Origin: Dyadobacter diqingensis
Lineage (GTDB): Bacteria > Bacteroidota > Bacteroidia > Cytophagales > Spirosomataceae
Assembly: GCF_024220585.1 (NCBI RefSeq)
Contig: NZ_JAMXKF010000003.1
Location: forward strand, 728,143 to 792,142
Direction: 5' to 3'
Length of the DNA stretch: 64,000 nt
In this document: piece by piece, positions 1 to 9,770 of the stretch
How positions within the stretch are numbered: the first letter of the stretch is position 1
Layout: each line of letters starts with the position of its first letter
Notes under the pieces: generated by a model
What the model was told of the DNA's origin: nothing
What the model saw: the letters and a program-made list of their open reading frames with translations, nothing else
Databases searched by the model: none
Made by a program: the position numbers and the translations under genes

Positions 1-501
1 ATTTTCGCCGAAAGCTTCCCAGTAACCGCCATCTTCGCGATCGTAGCTGTATTTTTCTATCAGCTCAAAAAGGGAAATGGCAAAATCCAGGACTTCCTGT
101 TTTTGGTTATTCTGGTAAAACTCGCTTAAACCGTAAATCGTGAAAGCCAGTCCGTAAATCTGTTTTCTGGTATTGAGCGGTTTTCCCGCTGCGTCCACGG
201 ACCAGTAAACCCCGCCGTTTTTCAGATCATGGAAATGAGTTTGAATATAATTGTAAGCACGTTCGGCCAGGAGGTAGTGAACCGGATTTTTGAATTTATT
301 GAAGGCTGCCGCGAAAGTCCATAAGATGCGTGCATTCAATACGCACCCTTTTTCGGCTTCGTGGTGAACGATTCCCTGGCTGTCAATTCTGCCAACGAAA
401 CCGCCCAGGGTAATGTCAACCGCATGCGTTACCCAGAAATCCAGGATCGAGTCCAGCTCGTTGGCGATCTCCGATTTGAAATGTGCCTGTTTTTCTAACA
501 T
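1..501 (-). CDS. N-acylglucosamine 2-epimerase (AGE) family, probable cellobiose/mannobiose 2-epimerase (partial)
   Basis: The gene starts at 501 and runs off the window, so only the N-terminal 167 residues are visible; family members are usually about 400 aa. The visible part has the alpha/alpha-barrel pattern of AGE enzymes (ARILWTFAAAFN near residue 55, NGGVYWSVD near residue 95, ANELDSILDFW near the start). Family enzymes convert the reducing-end sugar of beta-1,4 disaccharides at C2, for example mannobiose to mannosylglucose. Its ATG overlaps the stop of the GH130 gene by one base (TAATG), which suggests translational coupling. In Bacteroides fragilis the same pair works in sequence, so mannobiose 2-epimerase is the likely activity. 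Substrate is inferred from context. Confidence 0.88.
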   Translation of the reverse strand, partial: MLEKQAHFKSEIANELDSILDFWVTHAVDITLGGFVGRIDSQGIVHHEAEKGCVLNARILWTFAAAFNKFKNPVHYLLAERAYNYIQTHFHDLKNGGVYWSVDAAGKPLNTRKQIYGLAFTIYGLSEFYQNNQKQEVLDFAISLFELIEKYSYDREDGGYWEAFGEN

Positions 502-1691
502 TATACAACAGCGGTATGACCGGCACGGGTCAGGTTTTTGTTGATCAAACCTGTTAAAGTATCCACCGAAGCTGTCGAGCGGAAACCATCAGCCGGTGTG
601 TTAACGACATAGTCCAATAACTGTGTTAATGACGTTGTGGCAACGTGCAGACGGGTGTCGGATGAGGCATAATAAATAAAGACAGTTCCGTCTTCATCCA
701 GAATCCATCCGTTTGAGAAAGTCACATTCGACACATCCCCGATGCGTTCTTCTCCCTCGGGGGCTATGAAATAACCACCGGGTTTGTAAATCACCTTGGT
801 AAGATCGTGCAAATCCGTCATGAACATGTACAATACATAACGTAATCCGGCTGCGGTGTTTCGAACGCCATGCGCAAGGTGCAGCCAGCCTTTTTCTGTT
901 TTGACAGGAGCAGGTCCCTGTCCGTTTTTGACTTCGTAAACGGTGTGATAGTGTTTCTGGTCTACGATGAATTCCTTTTCAACAACGGCGTTATCAATCG
1001 TTTCGGAATAACCGAAACCGATGCCGCCGCCGGAACCTGCTTCAATAAACCCATCCTGTGGACGTGTGTAAAAAGCATATTTCCCGTCAACAAACTCCGG
1101 ATGTAAAACCACGTTGCGCTGCTGCGGGGAAGGTGTAACCAGATCTGCCAGGCGAACCCATGTTTTGAGGTCTGTGGTACGGGCAATGCCGCATTGTGCG
1201 ATGGCGGAAGATTCGTCGCCCGGTCTGGCATTCGGATCCTTACGTTCGGTACAGAAAAGTCCGTAGATAAATCCGTCCTCATGTTTGGTCAGACGCATAT
1301 CATAAACATTTCCATCGGGTTCTCCGGTTTCGGGCATCACGATCGGATGATCCCAGAATTTGAAGTTATCCACTCCGTTTGGACTTTCCGCAACGGCGAA
1401 AAACGACTTTCGGTCTGATCCTTCCACACGGGCCACGACAAGATATTTGCCATCATGTTTGATCGCGCCGGCATTGAATGCGGCATTGATCTCGAAACGT
1501 TTCATAAGAAACGGATTGGTATCCGGATTAAGGTCATATTCCCAGAAAATAGGTGCGTGAGCAGCCGTCAGGACAGGGTGGGTATAACGGTCATAAATTC
1601 CGTTTCCCGGCCACACGGCCTGATTTTTTCGTTCAATTAGTGAGATATGTTCTTCCCGAAGTTGCGTTAGTCTTGTGTTGAAAACTGACAT
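501..1691 (-). CDS. GH130 4-O-beta-D-mannosyl-D-glucose phosphorylase
   Basis: A 396-aa protein of the GH130 family, close in length to B. fragilis mannosylglucose phosphorylase (about 390 aa). The motif GNVYDMRL places an Asp at residue 131, the position of the catalytic acid in the characterised enzyme. The motif GKYLVVARVEG (81-91) is typical of the family's five-bladed propeller. No signal peptide is visible, so it should act in the cytoplasm. Known reaction: mannosylglucose plus phosphate gives mannose-1-phosphate and glucose. It lies between a sodium symporter and a 2-epimerase, exactly the enzymes that would import and prepare its substrate. An alternative is a mannooligosaccharide phosphorylase of the same family; the epimerase neighbour favours the disaccharide enzyme. 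Confidence 0.93.
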   Translation of the reverse strand: MSVFNTRLTQLREEHISLIERKNQAVWPGNGIYDRYTHPVLTAAHAPIFWEYDLNPDTNPFLMKRFEINAAFNAGAIKHDGKYLVVARVEGSDRKSFFAVAESPNGVDNFKFWDHPIVMPETGEPDGNVYDMRLTKHEDGFIYGLFCTERKDPNARPGDESSAIAQCGIARTTDLKTWVRLADLVTPSPQQRNVVLHPEFVDGKYAFYTRPQDGFIEAGSGGGIGFGYSETIDNAVVEKEFIVDQKHYHTVYEVKNGQGPAPVKTEKGWLHLAHGVRNTAAGLRYVLYMFMTDLHDLTKVIYKPGGYFIAPEGEERIGDVSNVTFSNGWILDEDGTVFIYYASSDTRLHVATTSLTQLLDYVVNTPADGFRSTASVDTLTGLINKNLTRAGHTAVV

Positions 1692-1738
1692 AATGATTCA
1701 ATATTTTCGATGAGATACAAAAAGTTATTTCTGAAATA

Positions 1739-3568
1739 CTAAGCCGTGGGCAGCTTGTTGTACCAGGTTTTCCATAGGATAATGACGCACAGGCCAAGTA
1801 CCGCAGCAGTTATGCCGATTTGAAGAGGCATCATCAGAACCACGAAGACTGGTAGTGCGGTGATGGAAGTTTGCCCAATCGTGCCGATAAACACGTTGAA
1901 CATATCCATTTTGAAATTGTGGTTAGCAGTGAAATTGGGGTCTTCTTTTACTACCTCGTCGTGAATAGGCCCCCAGAAACCCCAGGGCTTAACGTTCTTG
2001 TAAAATTTCTTCAAAACTTCTTTGTCCGTGGCAGGTGTCAGGAGTGAACCAACGACAGAGCCCAATCCGGATAAAGCCAGAATGACGGGGAAGTAATAAA
2101 GCGGTACGGTATCGGTGAAAATGTATGGCAAAAGCATAGCCGAGAGGATTCCGGCCAGCATTCCCCAGAAAAACCCATTGCTGTTGAATCTCCACCAATG
2201 CCATTTCAAAACATTGGAGGCGATATATCCGCCATATAAAGCCGATACGATCCATTGCAGAATGCTGTTCACATCTTTTGCAAAAAAACCGAGCAGAATG
2301 CTGATGCTAACCACGACCAGTCCGGTCAGATAGTTCATCTTTTTAATCTGTTTGTTGCTGGCGTTGGGATTAAATGATTTCAGATAAATATCATTGACCA
2401 TATAGGCCTGGGCGGCATTGAAGGTTCCTGCAAAAGTTCCCATAAAGGCACCCATCAGACCCACCAGTACAAGGCCCAGCAATCCCGACGGGATGTAAGC
2501 ATTGAGTACCGCCGGAAGGATCCGCTCAAAATCCTGGCCGTTTGGGGATGCAATGTTGATGTCTTTATAAAAAAGCAAACCAAGAACGGCGATCCCGATG
2601 ATCAGCAGGTAACGTGTCGGCAACAGCACCACATTCACAATCATGCTCATCAGCGCTGCTTCACGCGGCGACTTTGTTGAAAGGATTTTTTGCATGTCAT
2701 AATTGGGCGCCGGTCCGGCCAGGCTTGAAAGGATTCCCTTGGCCGTCATCAAGGCGAAGAAATAGCCGAACGGCGAGAAACCGTCTGCTTTAATTTTATC
2801 ATTCACTTCGCCGATATATCCTGTCCAGTCCAGGTTAAGATCCTTCCCGAAAAACAGATCTGTCCAACCAGTCGGAACTGGCAGACTTCCATGGTCAGCC
2901 AGGGCGTGCATGGCTATAACGGCAATGGCGACGGAGACAAAAACCATGATGATATAGTGGATCAGATCGGCCCAGACGATACTTTTCATTCCGCCCAAAA
3001 GGGAATAAAAAACGGTAAACAGCGTGAAAATGATCCCATAGGTATGCGCTACATATTCAGGAGCCAGCGCTAACGGGACATAAGGCTGCACCAGGGGCCA
3101 GGGAATAAATATTTCGATGAATTTTCCTAACCCGATAAATCCGTACGCCATAAAACCCAGGCAGCTCAGCAAAGCAAATGCAATGATGATCTTGTGTGAA
3201 AGCTGGGCATCGCCTTTGTTTCCGAAGCGTGTCAGCATCCATTCGGCACCGGTTGAAACATTGGATCTGCGCAGCCACACCGACAAATAAACCATCAGGA
3301 AAATCTGGTTGAACACCGGCCATAACCAGGGAAGCCAGATACTCTTTACGCCATACACAAACATGATCGCGACCATCCATGCTGTTCCGGAAATATCGAA
3401 CATACCCGAGGCGTTAGAAACGCCCAGCATCCAGTAAGGCATTGATTTTCCACCGAGCAGGTAATCATTTTTACTCCGTTCGGCCTGCTTTTTTAGTACC
3501 AGTCCTATAACGGTAACCAGCACCAGATAGGCAATGATGACCAGGAAATCGACGAGTTGAATTTTCAT
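1739..3568 (-). CDS. Sodium:solute symporter (SSS family), probable mannobiose importer
   Basis: A 609-aa, very hydrophobic protein with many membrane helices and the N-terminal SSS pattern (IIAYLVLVTVIGLVL at 12-26, then DYLLGGKSMPYWMLGVSNAS near 35-54). SSS proteins bring sugars and other solutes across the inner membrane with sodium. It sits between the mannanase and the phosphorylase with gaps of 23 and 47 bp, so it is very likely in the same transcript. An equivalent symporter is present in the B. fragilis mannan operon. The substrate, mannobiose or mannooligosaccharides, is inferred from position alone. Confidence 0.9.
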   Translation of the reverse strand: MKIQLVDFLVIIAYLVLVTVIGLVLKKQAERSKNDYLLGGKSMPYWMLGVSNASGMFDISGTAWMVAIMFVYGVKSIWLPWLWPVFNQIFLMVYLSVWLRRSNVSTGAEWMLTRFGNKGDAQLSHKIIIAFALLSCLGFMAYGFIGLGKFIEIFIPWPLVQPYVPLALAPEYVAHTYGIIFTLFTVFYSLLGGMKSIVWADLIHYIIMVFVSVAIAVIAMHALADHGSLPVPTGWTDLFFGKDLNLDWTGYIGEVNDKIKADGFSPFGYFFALMTAKGILSSLAGPAPNYDMQKILSTKSPREAALMSMIVNVVLLPTRYLLIIGIAVLGLLFYKDINIASPNGQDFERILPAVLNAYIPSGLLGLVLVGLMGAFMGTFAGTFNAAQAYMVNDIYLKSFNPNASNKQIKKMNYLTGLVVVSISILLGFFAKDVNSILQWIVSALYGGYIASNVLKWHWWRFNSNGFFWGMLAGILSAMLLPYIFTDTVPLYYFPVILALSGLGSVVGSLLTPATDKEVLKKFYKNVKPWGFWGPIHDEVVKEDPNFTANHNFKMDMFNVFIGTIGQTSITALPVFVVLMMPLQIGITAAVLGLCVIILWKTWYNKLPTA

Positions 3569-3591
3569 GTAGTCAAGGGTTAAATAGGCTT

Positions 3592-4740
3592 TTATCTTTT
3601 AGCCGGCCTGCCATATAAATTTTCACTGGCGACTTTTTTCTCCAGTAAAATAGTGCCGGACTGCTGTAATTTTTTAAAATCCGAAACGGTATTGTTCCCT
3701 TCAAAAGGAGCATAATAATGATCCGGGCGGCCATTGCGCCAAACCAGAACATAACTCAAGCCGGAGTTTTTGATGATCGGCTGGATGATTTTTGTCCACC
3801 AGTCGGCTTCCGTTAATTGTTCAAGGCCGGTTTCTGTAATGGCAAAGGGTTTACCGCTTGCTTTTCCAAGGTCACGAATGGTGCCCACCATGCGCGTGGC
3901 ATTAGCAATAAAAGCAGAATCGCTCTTCGGAGGATTTCTGTGGTAGGTGTCAAAACCCAGGATATCGACCAGATTGTCTCCCGGATAACGTTCCAGATAA
4001 TGTTCCTTGTTTTTAAAGTTGTCGGTAGAATAGGCGATCAGCAGGTTGTGCACCTTTCTTGTTTTTTGCAGATAATCGACCGTGAATTTCCAGAACTGTT
4101 TATATTCTTCCGGCGTACAATGGTCAGCTCCCCACCAGAACCAGCTGCCGGTATGCTCGTGGTATGGGCGGAAAATTACCGGGATAAGTTCGCCTTTTGA
4201 ACCTTTCAGGGAAAGGAAAAAATCGGCCAGTTTGTCGAGTGTCTTTTCAAAACGCTTTTTGTTCTTTTCATCAGACATAATTTTTCTGATGGTAAATTCT
4301 TCCTTGTCCCAGGTTGTTTTTGAAAAATTGACGGGATTGTTCGGATGCCAGCTGATGGTGTTAACACCGCCGCGTTCGTAATTTATTCTGATATCCTCTT
4401 TAATTCTTGAAAACGGGACACCGTCGAGATTGTTTACACTGTCGAGCTCGATATGCCCAAGATCGTAACCTACAATTGCCGGGTGTTCCCCTGTAATAGT
4501 CTTGATGTCTGAACGATCCTTATCTCCAATCCATCTGCTTTTGTCTGCGTTCAAACCATAAGCCAGGGCATCCTGCTGGCCGAACATGACGCCTTTTTCA
4601 GCGCTGCGTTTAAGGCCTGCGTAAAGATTTTTGGTGGCTCGTGTGGCACCCGGATCAATTTGCGCAATGGAAATACCAGTAGCAAGTAAGACGATTGCCA
4701 GTGACTGAAAGAATGGAAATGATGATTGGCTTGAAGACAT
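3592..4740 (-). CDS. GH26 beta-1,4-mannanase
   Basis: A 382-aa GH26 enzyme. The motif RPYHEHTGSWFWWG (191-204) holds the expected acid/base Glu195, and FAITETGL (299-306) holds the nucleophile Glu303. A hydrophobic signal segment (about residues 9-26) ends without a cysteine, so the protein should be released by signal peptidase I and be periplasmic rather than a surface lipoprotein. It cuts beta-1,4-mannan, probably to mannobiose, feeding the symporter and phosphorylase encoded downstream. A 305-bp gap carrying a large inverted repeat separates it from susD. Whether it is an endo-mannanase or a mannobiohydrolase cannot be decided from sequence by eye. Confidence 0.92.
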   Translation of the reverse strand: MSSSQSSFPFFQSLAIVLLATGISIAQIDPGATRATKNLYAGLKRSAEKGVMFGQQDALAYGLNADKSRWIGDKDRSDIKTITGEHPAIVGYDLGHIELDSVNNLDGVPFSRIKEDIRINYERGGVNTISWHPNNPVNFSKTTWDKEEFTIRKIMSDEKNKKRFEKTLDKLADFFLSLKGSKGELIPVIFRPYHEHTGSWFWWGADHCTPEEYKQFWKFTVDYLQKTRKVHNLLIAYSTDNFKNKEHYLERYPGDNLVDILGFDTYHRNPPKSDSAFIANATRMVGTIRDLGKASGKPFAITETGLEQLTEADWWTKIIQPIIKNSGLSYVLVWRNGRPDHYYAPFEGNNTVSDFKKLQQSGTILLEKKVASENLYGRPAKR

Positions 4741-5045
4741 ATTACTGACTGATTTGAGTAGAACGGCCGCAGGGACCAGATATTCTTGTTTTTAAAGGCT
4801 GAATGTAAAACAATTTAATTAAAATGAATTGAGGATGTAAATTCTGGATGAAGGTTAAAGAATTTAGCTCCATAGAAGCGTACTGTTTATAGAAAAATCC
4901 CAGGTTATTCATTTTAATGACTCCGTAGGAGTCGCCTATTTCTAAATAAGAATACAGGCGACTCTTACGGAGTCAATATTACTGGGACACTTGTTTTTCT
5001 ATAAACAGGATACTGTGTCGATGCTGTTTACAGCAATTAATTAGA
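4741..5045. repeat. Intergenic nested inverted repeat between susD and the mannanase gene
   Basis: This 305-bp gap has no gene. Outer arms at about 4883-4897 (CTGTTTATAGAAAAA) and 4994-5008 are exact inverted copies. Inside them a second pair, 4918-4937 and 4956-4975, matches over 20 bases with one mismatch that a G-U pair would tolerate. The left inner arm is itself palindromic (GACTCC-GTA-GGAGTC). The whole looks like a small mobile palindromic element or a large RNA structure lying within the operon. It could lower or stabilise the downstream transcript. Confidence 0.8.
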
Positions 5046-6641
5046 TCAGTATCCCGGATTTTGTGGTAAACCCCATGTTTGTACCTCGTTCAAAGGAATT
5101 GGTAAAACAGGAATCGGGTTGACAGAACCGGCAATTGAACGCTGCTGCGCACGGGTTTTTGTTTCACCCGAAAGCGAGTTGATATAAGTTCCTGTGCGGA
5201 TCTGATCCCACAAACGAAGTGATTCCATACCCAGCTCAACACGGCGCTCGTGCAAAATGGCATCGATCAACGCTGTACCGGTTACAGAACCTGCAATGTC
5301 AGGAAGCGCTGTTGCAGGGATATTGGTAGGGTCGTACGTTGTACCACCTACTTTTGAACCCAGCGGCAATGTTGACTTACGTGCTCTTGCACGGATTTCG
5401 TTCAATGCAGCACGTGCCGTAGTTTCGTCACCGGTTTTCGCTGCTGCTTCTGCTTTCATGAGCAATATTTCAGCATAACGCATTCTGCGGATGTTCTGGC
5501 CAGAGGCAGATGCCTGCGCAGGCTGGACGATCGCTGCTTTACGGTTAAGGTAACCCGTCATGTTTTCAGCAGGGAATGCAACAGTTTGTCTGACACCAAA
5601 CAGAATATCTCCGTTTCCGTAAACGGTCATCGCTTTACGCGGATCGTTTGCTTCGAAAGCGTTTACGAGGTTGGTGGTAGGGTTATTGAAGCCCCATCCC
5701 CAGGTTGCACGGTTGTTCTGGATCACATTATTGGTAACACCCGTTTTGATAGGGCCCCATGTCTGACCTGATTCTTTTGCCTGAATTTCGAAAAGTGATT
5801 CAGTATTGTTTTCACTTACCTCATCAAAAATAGCCGCAAAATTAGCCGTCAAACCGTATTGTCCCGACTGGCTGATTGCATTGGTCAGATCAAGAACCTG
5901 TTTCCATGTATGATTGTTGGTGTTGTCCATCCCCAGCTGGTACATAATGGCGCGGGCAAGATAACCACGTGCAGCCCCTTTGGTAGCACGTCCAAGATCG
6001 GCAGCACTGTACTGATTTTTCTCAGGCAACATGGTAATCGCCTGTTCAAGATCCTTCTCGATGAAGGCATAAGTTTCCGGTAAGGTAGCACGTTTTGCAG
6101 TTGAGTATTCGCTTGTTTTTACCGGCTCCGAAAACAACGGCATCCCTCCGAAAAGGCGAACCAGATAGAAGTAATAATAGGCGCGAAGGAAATGTGCTTC
6201 TCCCGCAACACGCGTTTTCAAAGCATTGCTGATCGGTGCGCTTTCGATGTTTTTCAAAACCCAGTTGGCGCGGTATACTCCGATCCAAAGATTTCCCCAA
6301 ACACCAACAACGGGTGTATTGGTTGGTAATGCTCTCCATTCTTTCAGATACTGGATATCGAGGAAGTCACTTGGCGTACTTCCTTTTTCAGCATCGTCAG
6401 ACAACACGTCTCCCCACATCCACTCGTAGTTATGTGGCAGGTAATTGCCAAGCCCGTCGTTTCCTTCGTCATAAGACGAAACGTCATAAACGGCGTTAAT
6501 GGCCAGAAGCGTATTGGTGGAATCAGAGAAATAATTCGTATCGGTTTCACGCCCCAGTGGTTCTTTATCCAGGAAATCACTGCAACCCTGCAACAGCATA
6601 AAGGCTGTTATCAAAAGTGCCGGAAAACTATATTTTTTCAT
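5046..6641 (-). CDS. SusD/RagB family surface glycan-binding lipoprotein
   Basis: A 531-aa SusD-like protein. The N-terminus has a lipoprotein signal (LLQGCSDFLD) with the lipidated Cys at residue 20, followed by the family's FLDKEPLG start. TPR-like helices and the C-terminal block ending NPIPVLPIPLNEV...QNPGY are typical of the family. SusD proteins sit on the cell surface as a lid over the SusC barrel and capture oligosaccharides. It is 78 bp downstream of susC and heads the string of mannan genes, so a manno-oligosaccharide ligand is likely. Confidence 0.94.
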   Translation of the reverse strand: MKKYSFPALLITAFMLLQGCSDFLDKEPLGRETDTNYFSDSTNTLLAINAVYDVSSYDEGNDGLGNYLPHNYEWMWGDVLSDDAEKGSTPSDFLDIQYLKEWRALPTNTPVVGVWGNLWIGVYRANWVLKNIESAPISNALKTRVAGEAHFLRAYYYFYLVRLFGGMPLFSEPVKTSEYSTAKRATLPETYAFIEKDLEQAITMLPEKNQYSAADLGRATKGAARGYLARAIMYQLGMDNTNNHTWKQVLDLTNAISQSGQYGLTANFAAIFDEVSENNTESLFEIQAKESGQTWGPIKTGVTNNVIQNNRATWGWGFNNPTTNLVNAFEANDPRKAMTVYGNGDILFGVRQTVAFPAENMTGYLNRKAAIVQPAQASASGQNIRRMRYAEILLMKAEAAAKTGDETTARAALNEIRARARKSTLPLGSKVGGTTYDPTNIPATALPDIAGSVTGTALIDAILHERRVELGMESLRLWDQIRTGTYINSLSGETKTRAQQRSIAGSVNPIPVLPIPLNEVQTWGLPQNPGY

Positions 6642-6719
6642 TTTTAGAAATATTTAATAGGGATTAGCTTGGAGCGGCTGACATCCCGTTTTGTCAGGTG
6701 CCAGCTGCTTTAAGTTTTG

Positions 6720-9700
6720 TTAAAAGTTTACGCTTACTCCGATTCTTCCTACGCGAGGCTGTGGATAAGCACCCAGGTCAACACCGAAGTTCAATGGATT
6801 GTTGTTGAATTCACCAATCTCAGGATCCATTCCTTTGTATTTTGTGAAAGTCAGCAAGTTGTCCGCTGCGATATAAACTCTGATGTTGCTGATGTGGAAC
6901 TTCTCCATCACACCTTTTGGCAATGTGTAGCCCAACGTAAGGTTACGCAGGCGCATGTAATTGCCGCTGCTTACAAAACGATCGCTGAACTGGTCGTTGT
7001 TGTTGGGGTTAAGCTGCGTCATACGAGGCTGATCCGTGTTTGGGTTTTCAGGTGTCCAGCGATCCATACGGCTTGATATCGAATTGAACATTCCGTTGGC
7101 GTTGTTCATCCAGTGTCCCAGACCATTTACAAGCTGAACACCCGTTACACCCTGCAGGAAGAAACTTAGATCGAAACCTTTGTAACCAAGGCTCGCATTA
7201 AATCCGTAAGAGAGATTTGGCGTGGCGCTTCCAAGATAAGTGCGGTCATTGTTATCAATAACGCCGTCATTGTTTAAGTCAACAAACTTCACATCACCCG
7301 GTTTTGCATTTGGCTGAATTGCTTTTCCTTCTTTGGTATAAGCATCAAGATCGGCCTGCGTTCTGAAAATTCCGTCCGTTTTCAATCCGTAGAATACCGC
7401 GATTTCACGGCCTACTTCTGTACGTGTAGTCTGTCCAAGACCTGTTACATCACCGCCGGCGATGGGCTCGCCGCCACCCAGGTTAACCACTTTGTTCGTG
7501 ATTTTGCTTACGTTAAATCCAATATCATACGTAAAACCTTTGATCTGGTTTTTGTAACCGATCGCGAGTTCAATACCCTTGTTGCTCATGCTACCTGCGT
7601 TTACATACGGAGGGCCAACACCTGCAAATACAGGGATCGGAACACGAACGATCATGTTTTTGGTATCCTTGATGAAATAATCAGCAGTCAATGTCAAACG
7701 GTTGTTGAAAAATCCTGCATCCACACCAAAGTTTGAGCTTGTCGTGGTTTCCCATTTCAGATCCGGGTTGCTAGCCGTTGTAGGGGCAAATCCCTGAACC
7801 GCCTGGTCGCCGAAAACGTACATGTTGTTACCCGTAACCGTAGTTGCGTAACCATAGTTTGCAGCACTGTTCTGGTTTCCAACCTGTCCCCAGCCCGCGC
7901 GTAATTTCAACTGACTGATAGCAGGAATGCTTTTGATAAATGATTCTTCGGCAAGGTTATAACCGGCAGCGAAAGACGGGAAAGTTCCCCAGCGGTTGGC
8001 CGGAAGGAAACGTGAAGAACCGTCTCTGCGAAGTGTTGCCGTTAAGAGTAATTTCTCGTTGAAATTATAGTTCAAACGACCAAAGTACGACTGCAACGAT
8101 TCATCGGACTGTGTAGCTTCAACCAGATAGTCCGTGCCTTTTGTTGCTGTCAGATACCATTGTGATTTGTCATTTGGTACATCAAGAACTGTCAGGAACA
8201 TATCGCTGTATGTTGTGCGCTGTGCTTCAAAACCAGCCATCGCGGTGAAGCTGTGTTTGCCAAATGTTTTGGCATAAGTCAGGTAATTGGTCCAAACCCA
8301 GCCCAATTGCTCGCCTCTTCCTTCACGCAACGTGCTGTGCTGGCGCTGATCGTCATTGGCCAGATAGTATTGTGGCAAATATCTTTTGGCATGTGTAGTT
8401 TTCCAGTTTACACCAAATTGTGTACGGAAATTCAAACCAGGAATAATTTTCGCATCCAGGAAGAAGTTGGAGTTAACCAGCGTTTCGTAAGCTTTGTTGT
8501 TTTTGTATTCATCCACAATACGCAACGGATTATAAGCACCACCTTCTGGCACCGGGCGGGTTCCGTAAAAATTAGTAACCGGATCCCACGCTTTCGCCAA
8601 TGGAGAAACTGTCAATGCACTGGTCAAAATACCACCGTACTGGCTTCCTACATATTGGGTTTTATCGGTGTTGGCGTACGCTGCTGAAATTCCTGCGTCA
8701 AGCCATTTTGTTACATAAAAGTCGTTGTTGAAACGCAGGAAAAGCTTTTTAAGCGGAGAGTTTTTGACAATCCCATCCTGTCCGAAATAAGTACCTGTCA
8801 GACTGTAACGGTGTTTGTCGTTACCACCCATGATGTTCAGGCTGTAATTTTGAACCGAACCTGTTTGCATTACTTCGTCCTGCCAGTTGGTTCCTTTGTC
8901 CGTGCCGTTTTTGAAGGTATTCAGTGTCTGGTATAACTTCTCGTTGGTTGGAAGTACGGTCCCGTCATTGCTGTATGATTCCAGACGTAAAGTTGCATAT
9001 TGACTTGCATTCAAAACATCTACCGTGTTCCATGTCTTCTGAACACCGGCATAAGTGTCAAATGAAATTTTAGGTGCTCCGCTTTTTCCTCTTTTGGTTG
9101 TGATCAGGATAACACCATTTGCACCACGTGAACCATAGATGGCTGTGGCCGATGCATCTTTCAAAATTTCCATCGAAGCGATGTCGCCTGGCGCTAAAAA
9201 GCTGATGTCGCTGGTTTGGAAACCATCAACAACATATAAAGGATCACTGTTGTTGATCGTGCCGACACCACGGATACGCACGCGCACTGCTGCGCCCGGC
9301 TCACCCGACTGACTAACAATATTAACACCAGGAACCCGTCCCTGAATAGCCTGTAATGGATTCGATGTTGCGATTTTTGTGATAGCTTCTGCTTTTACTG
9401 AGGCAACTGCGCCGGTGATATCACTTTTCTTGGTCGTACCATATCCAACCACCACCACTTCGTCCAATGCACGTTCGTCTGATACCATGGTTATTGTGAA
9501 GGTTGTTTTTCCTCCGATTTCAACTTCCAGTGATTTCATTCCAACCGAGCTCAAAACCAAAGTTTTTGCGTCTGCCGGAATACCCAAAGTAAACTTTCCT
9601 TCCACGTCTGTGGTGGTACCAATGGTTGTACCTTTAATTACCACACCTACACCAGGTAGTCCTTCCCCTTTTTGATCTGAGACCGTCCCGCTTATATTTT

Positions 9701-9770
9701 GGTTCTGGGCTACCGCCATCAGGCAGCTTACCAAAAACAAAGAGACGGTCATAAGTAATCTTTGAAACAT
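6720..9770 (-). CDS. SusC/RagA family TonB-dependent outer-membrane receptor
   Basis: A 1016-aa receptor. Order of parts: signal peptide (1-21), carboxypeptidase-like regulatory domain (about 25-100), TonB-box-like DEVVVVGYGT (about 104-113), plug domain with the family signature LYVVDG and SMEILKDASATAIYGSRGANG, then the beta-barrel ending in GRIGVSVNF. The terminal Phe is typical of barrels. It moves glycan fragments across the outer membrane using TonB energy, in complex with the SusD product. It is the first gene of the mannan locus, with a 557-bp upstream gap that must hold its promoter. Confidence 0.95.
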   Translation of the reverse strand: MFQRLLMTVSLFLVSCLMAVAQNQNISGTVSDQKGEGLPGVGVVIKGTTIGTTTDVEGKFTLGIPADAKTLVLSSVGMKSLEVEIGGKTTFTITMVSDERALDEVVVVGYGTTKKSDITGAVASVKAEAITKIATSNPLQAIQGRVPGVNIVSQSGEPGAAVRVRIRGVGTINNSDPLYVVDGFQTSDISFLAPGDIASMEILKDASATAIYGSRGANGVILITTKRGKSGAPKISFDTYAGVQKTWNTVDVLNASQYATLRLESYSNDGTVLPTNEKLYQTLNTFKNGTDKGTNWQDEVMQTGSVQNYSLNIMGGNDKHRYSLTGTYFGQDGIVKNSPLKKLFLRFNNDFYVTKWLDAGISAAYANTDKTQYVGSQYGGILTSALTVSPLAKAWDPVTNFYGTRPVPEGGAYNPLRIVDEYKNNKAYETLVNSNFFLDAKIIPGLNFRTQFGVNWKTTHAKRYLPQYYLANDDQRQHSTLREGRGEQLGWVWTNYLTYAKTFGKHSFTAMAGFEAQRTTYSDMFLTVLDVPNDKSQWYLTATKGTDYLVEATQSDESLQSYFGRLNYNFNEKLLLTATLRRDGSSRFLPANRWGTFPSFAAGYNLAEESFIKSIPAISQLKLRAGWGQVGNQNSAANYGYATTVTGNNMYVFGDQAVQGFAPTTASNPDLKWETTTSSNFGVDAGFFNNRLTLTADYFIKDTKNMIVRVPIPVFAGVGPPYVNAGSMSNKGIELAIGYKNQIKGFTYDIGFNVSKITNKVVNLGGGEPIAGGDVTGLGQTTRTEVGREIAVFYGLKTDGIFRTQADLDAYTKEGKAIQPNAKPGDVKFVDLNNDGVIDNNDRTYLGSATPNLSYGFNASLGYKGFDLSFFLQGVTGVQLVNGLGHWMNNANGMFNSISSRMDRWTPENPNTDQPRMTQLNPNNNDQFSDRFVSSGNYMRLRNLTLGYTLPKGVMEKFHISNIRVYIAADNLLTFTKYKGMDPEIGEFNNNPLNFGVDLGAYPQPRVGRIGVSVNF

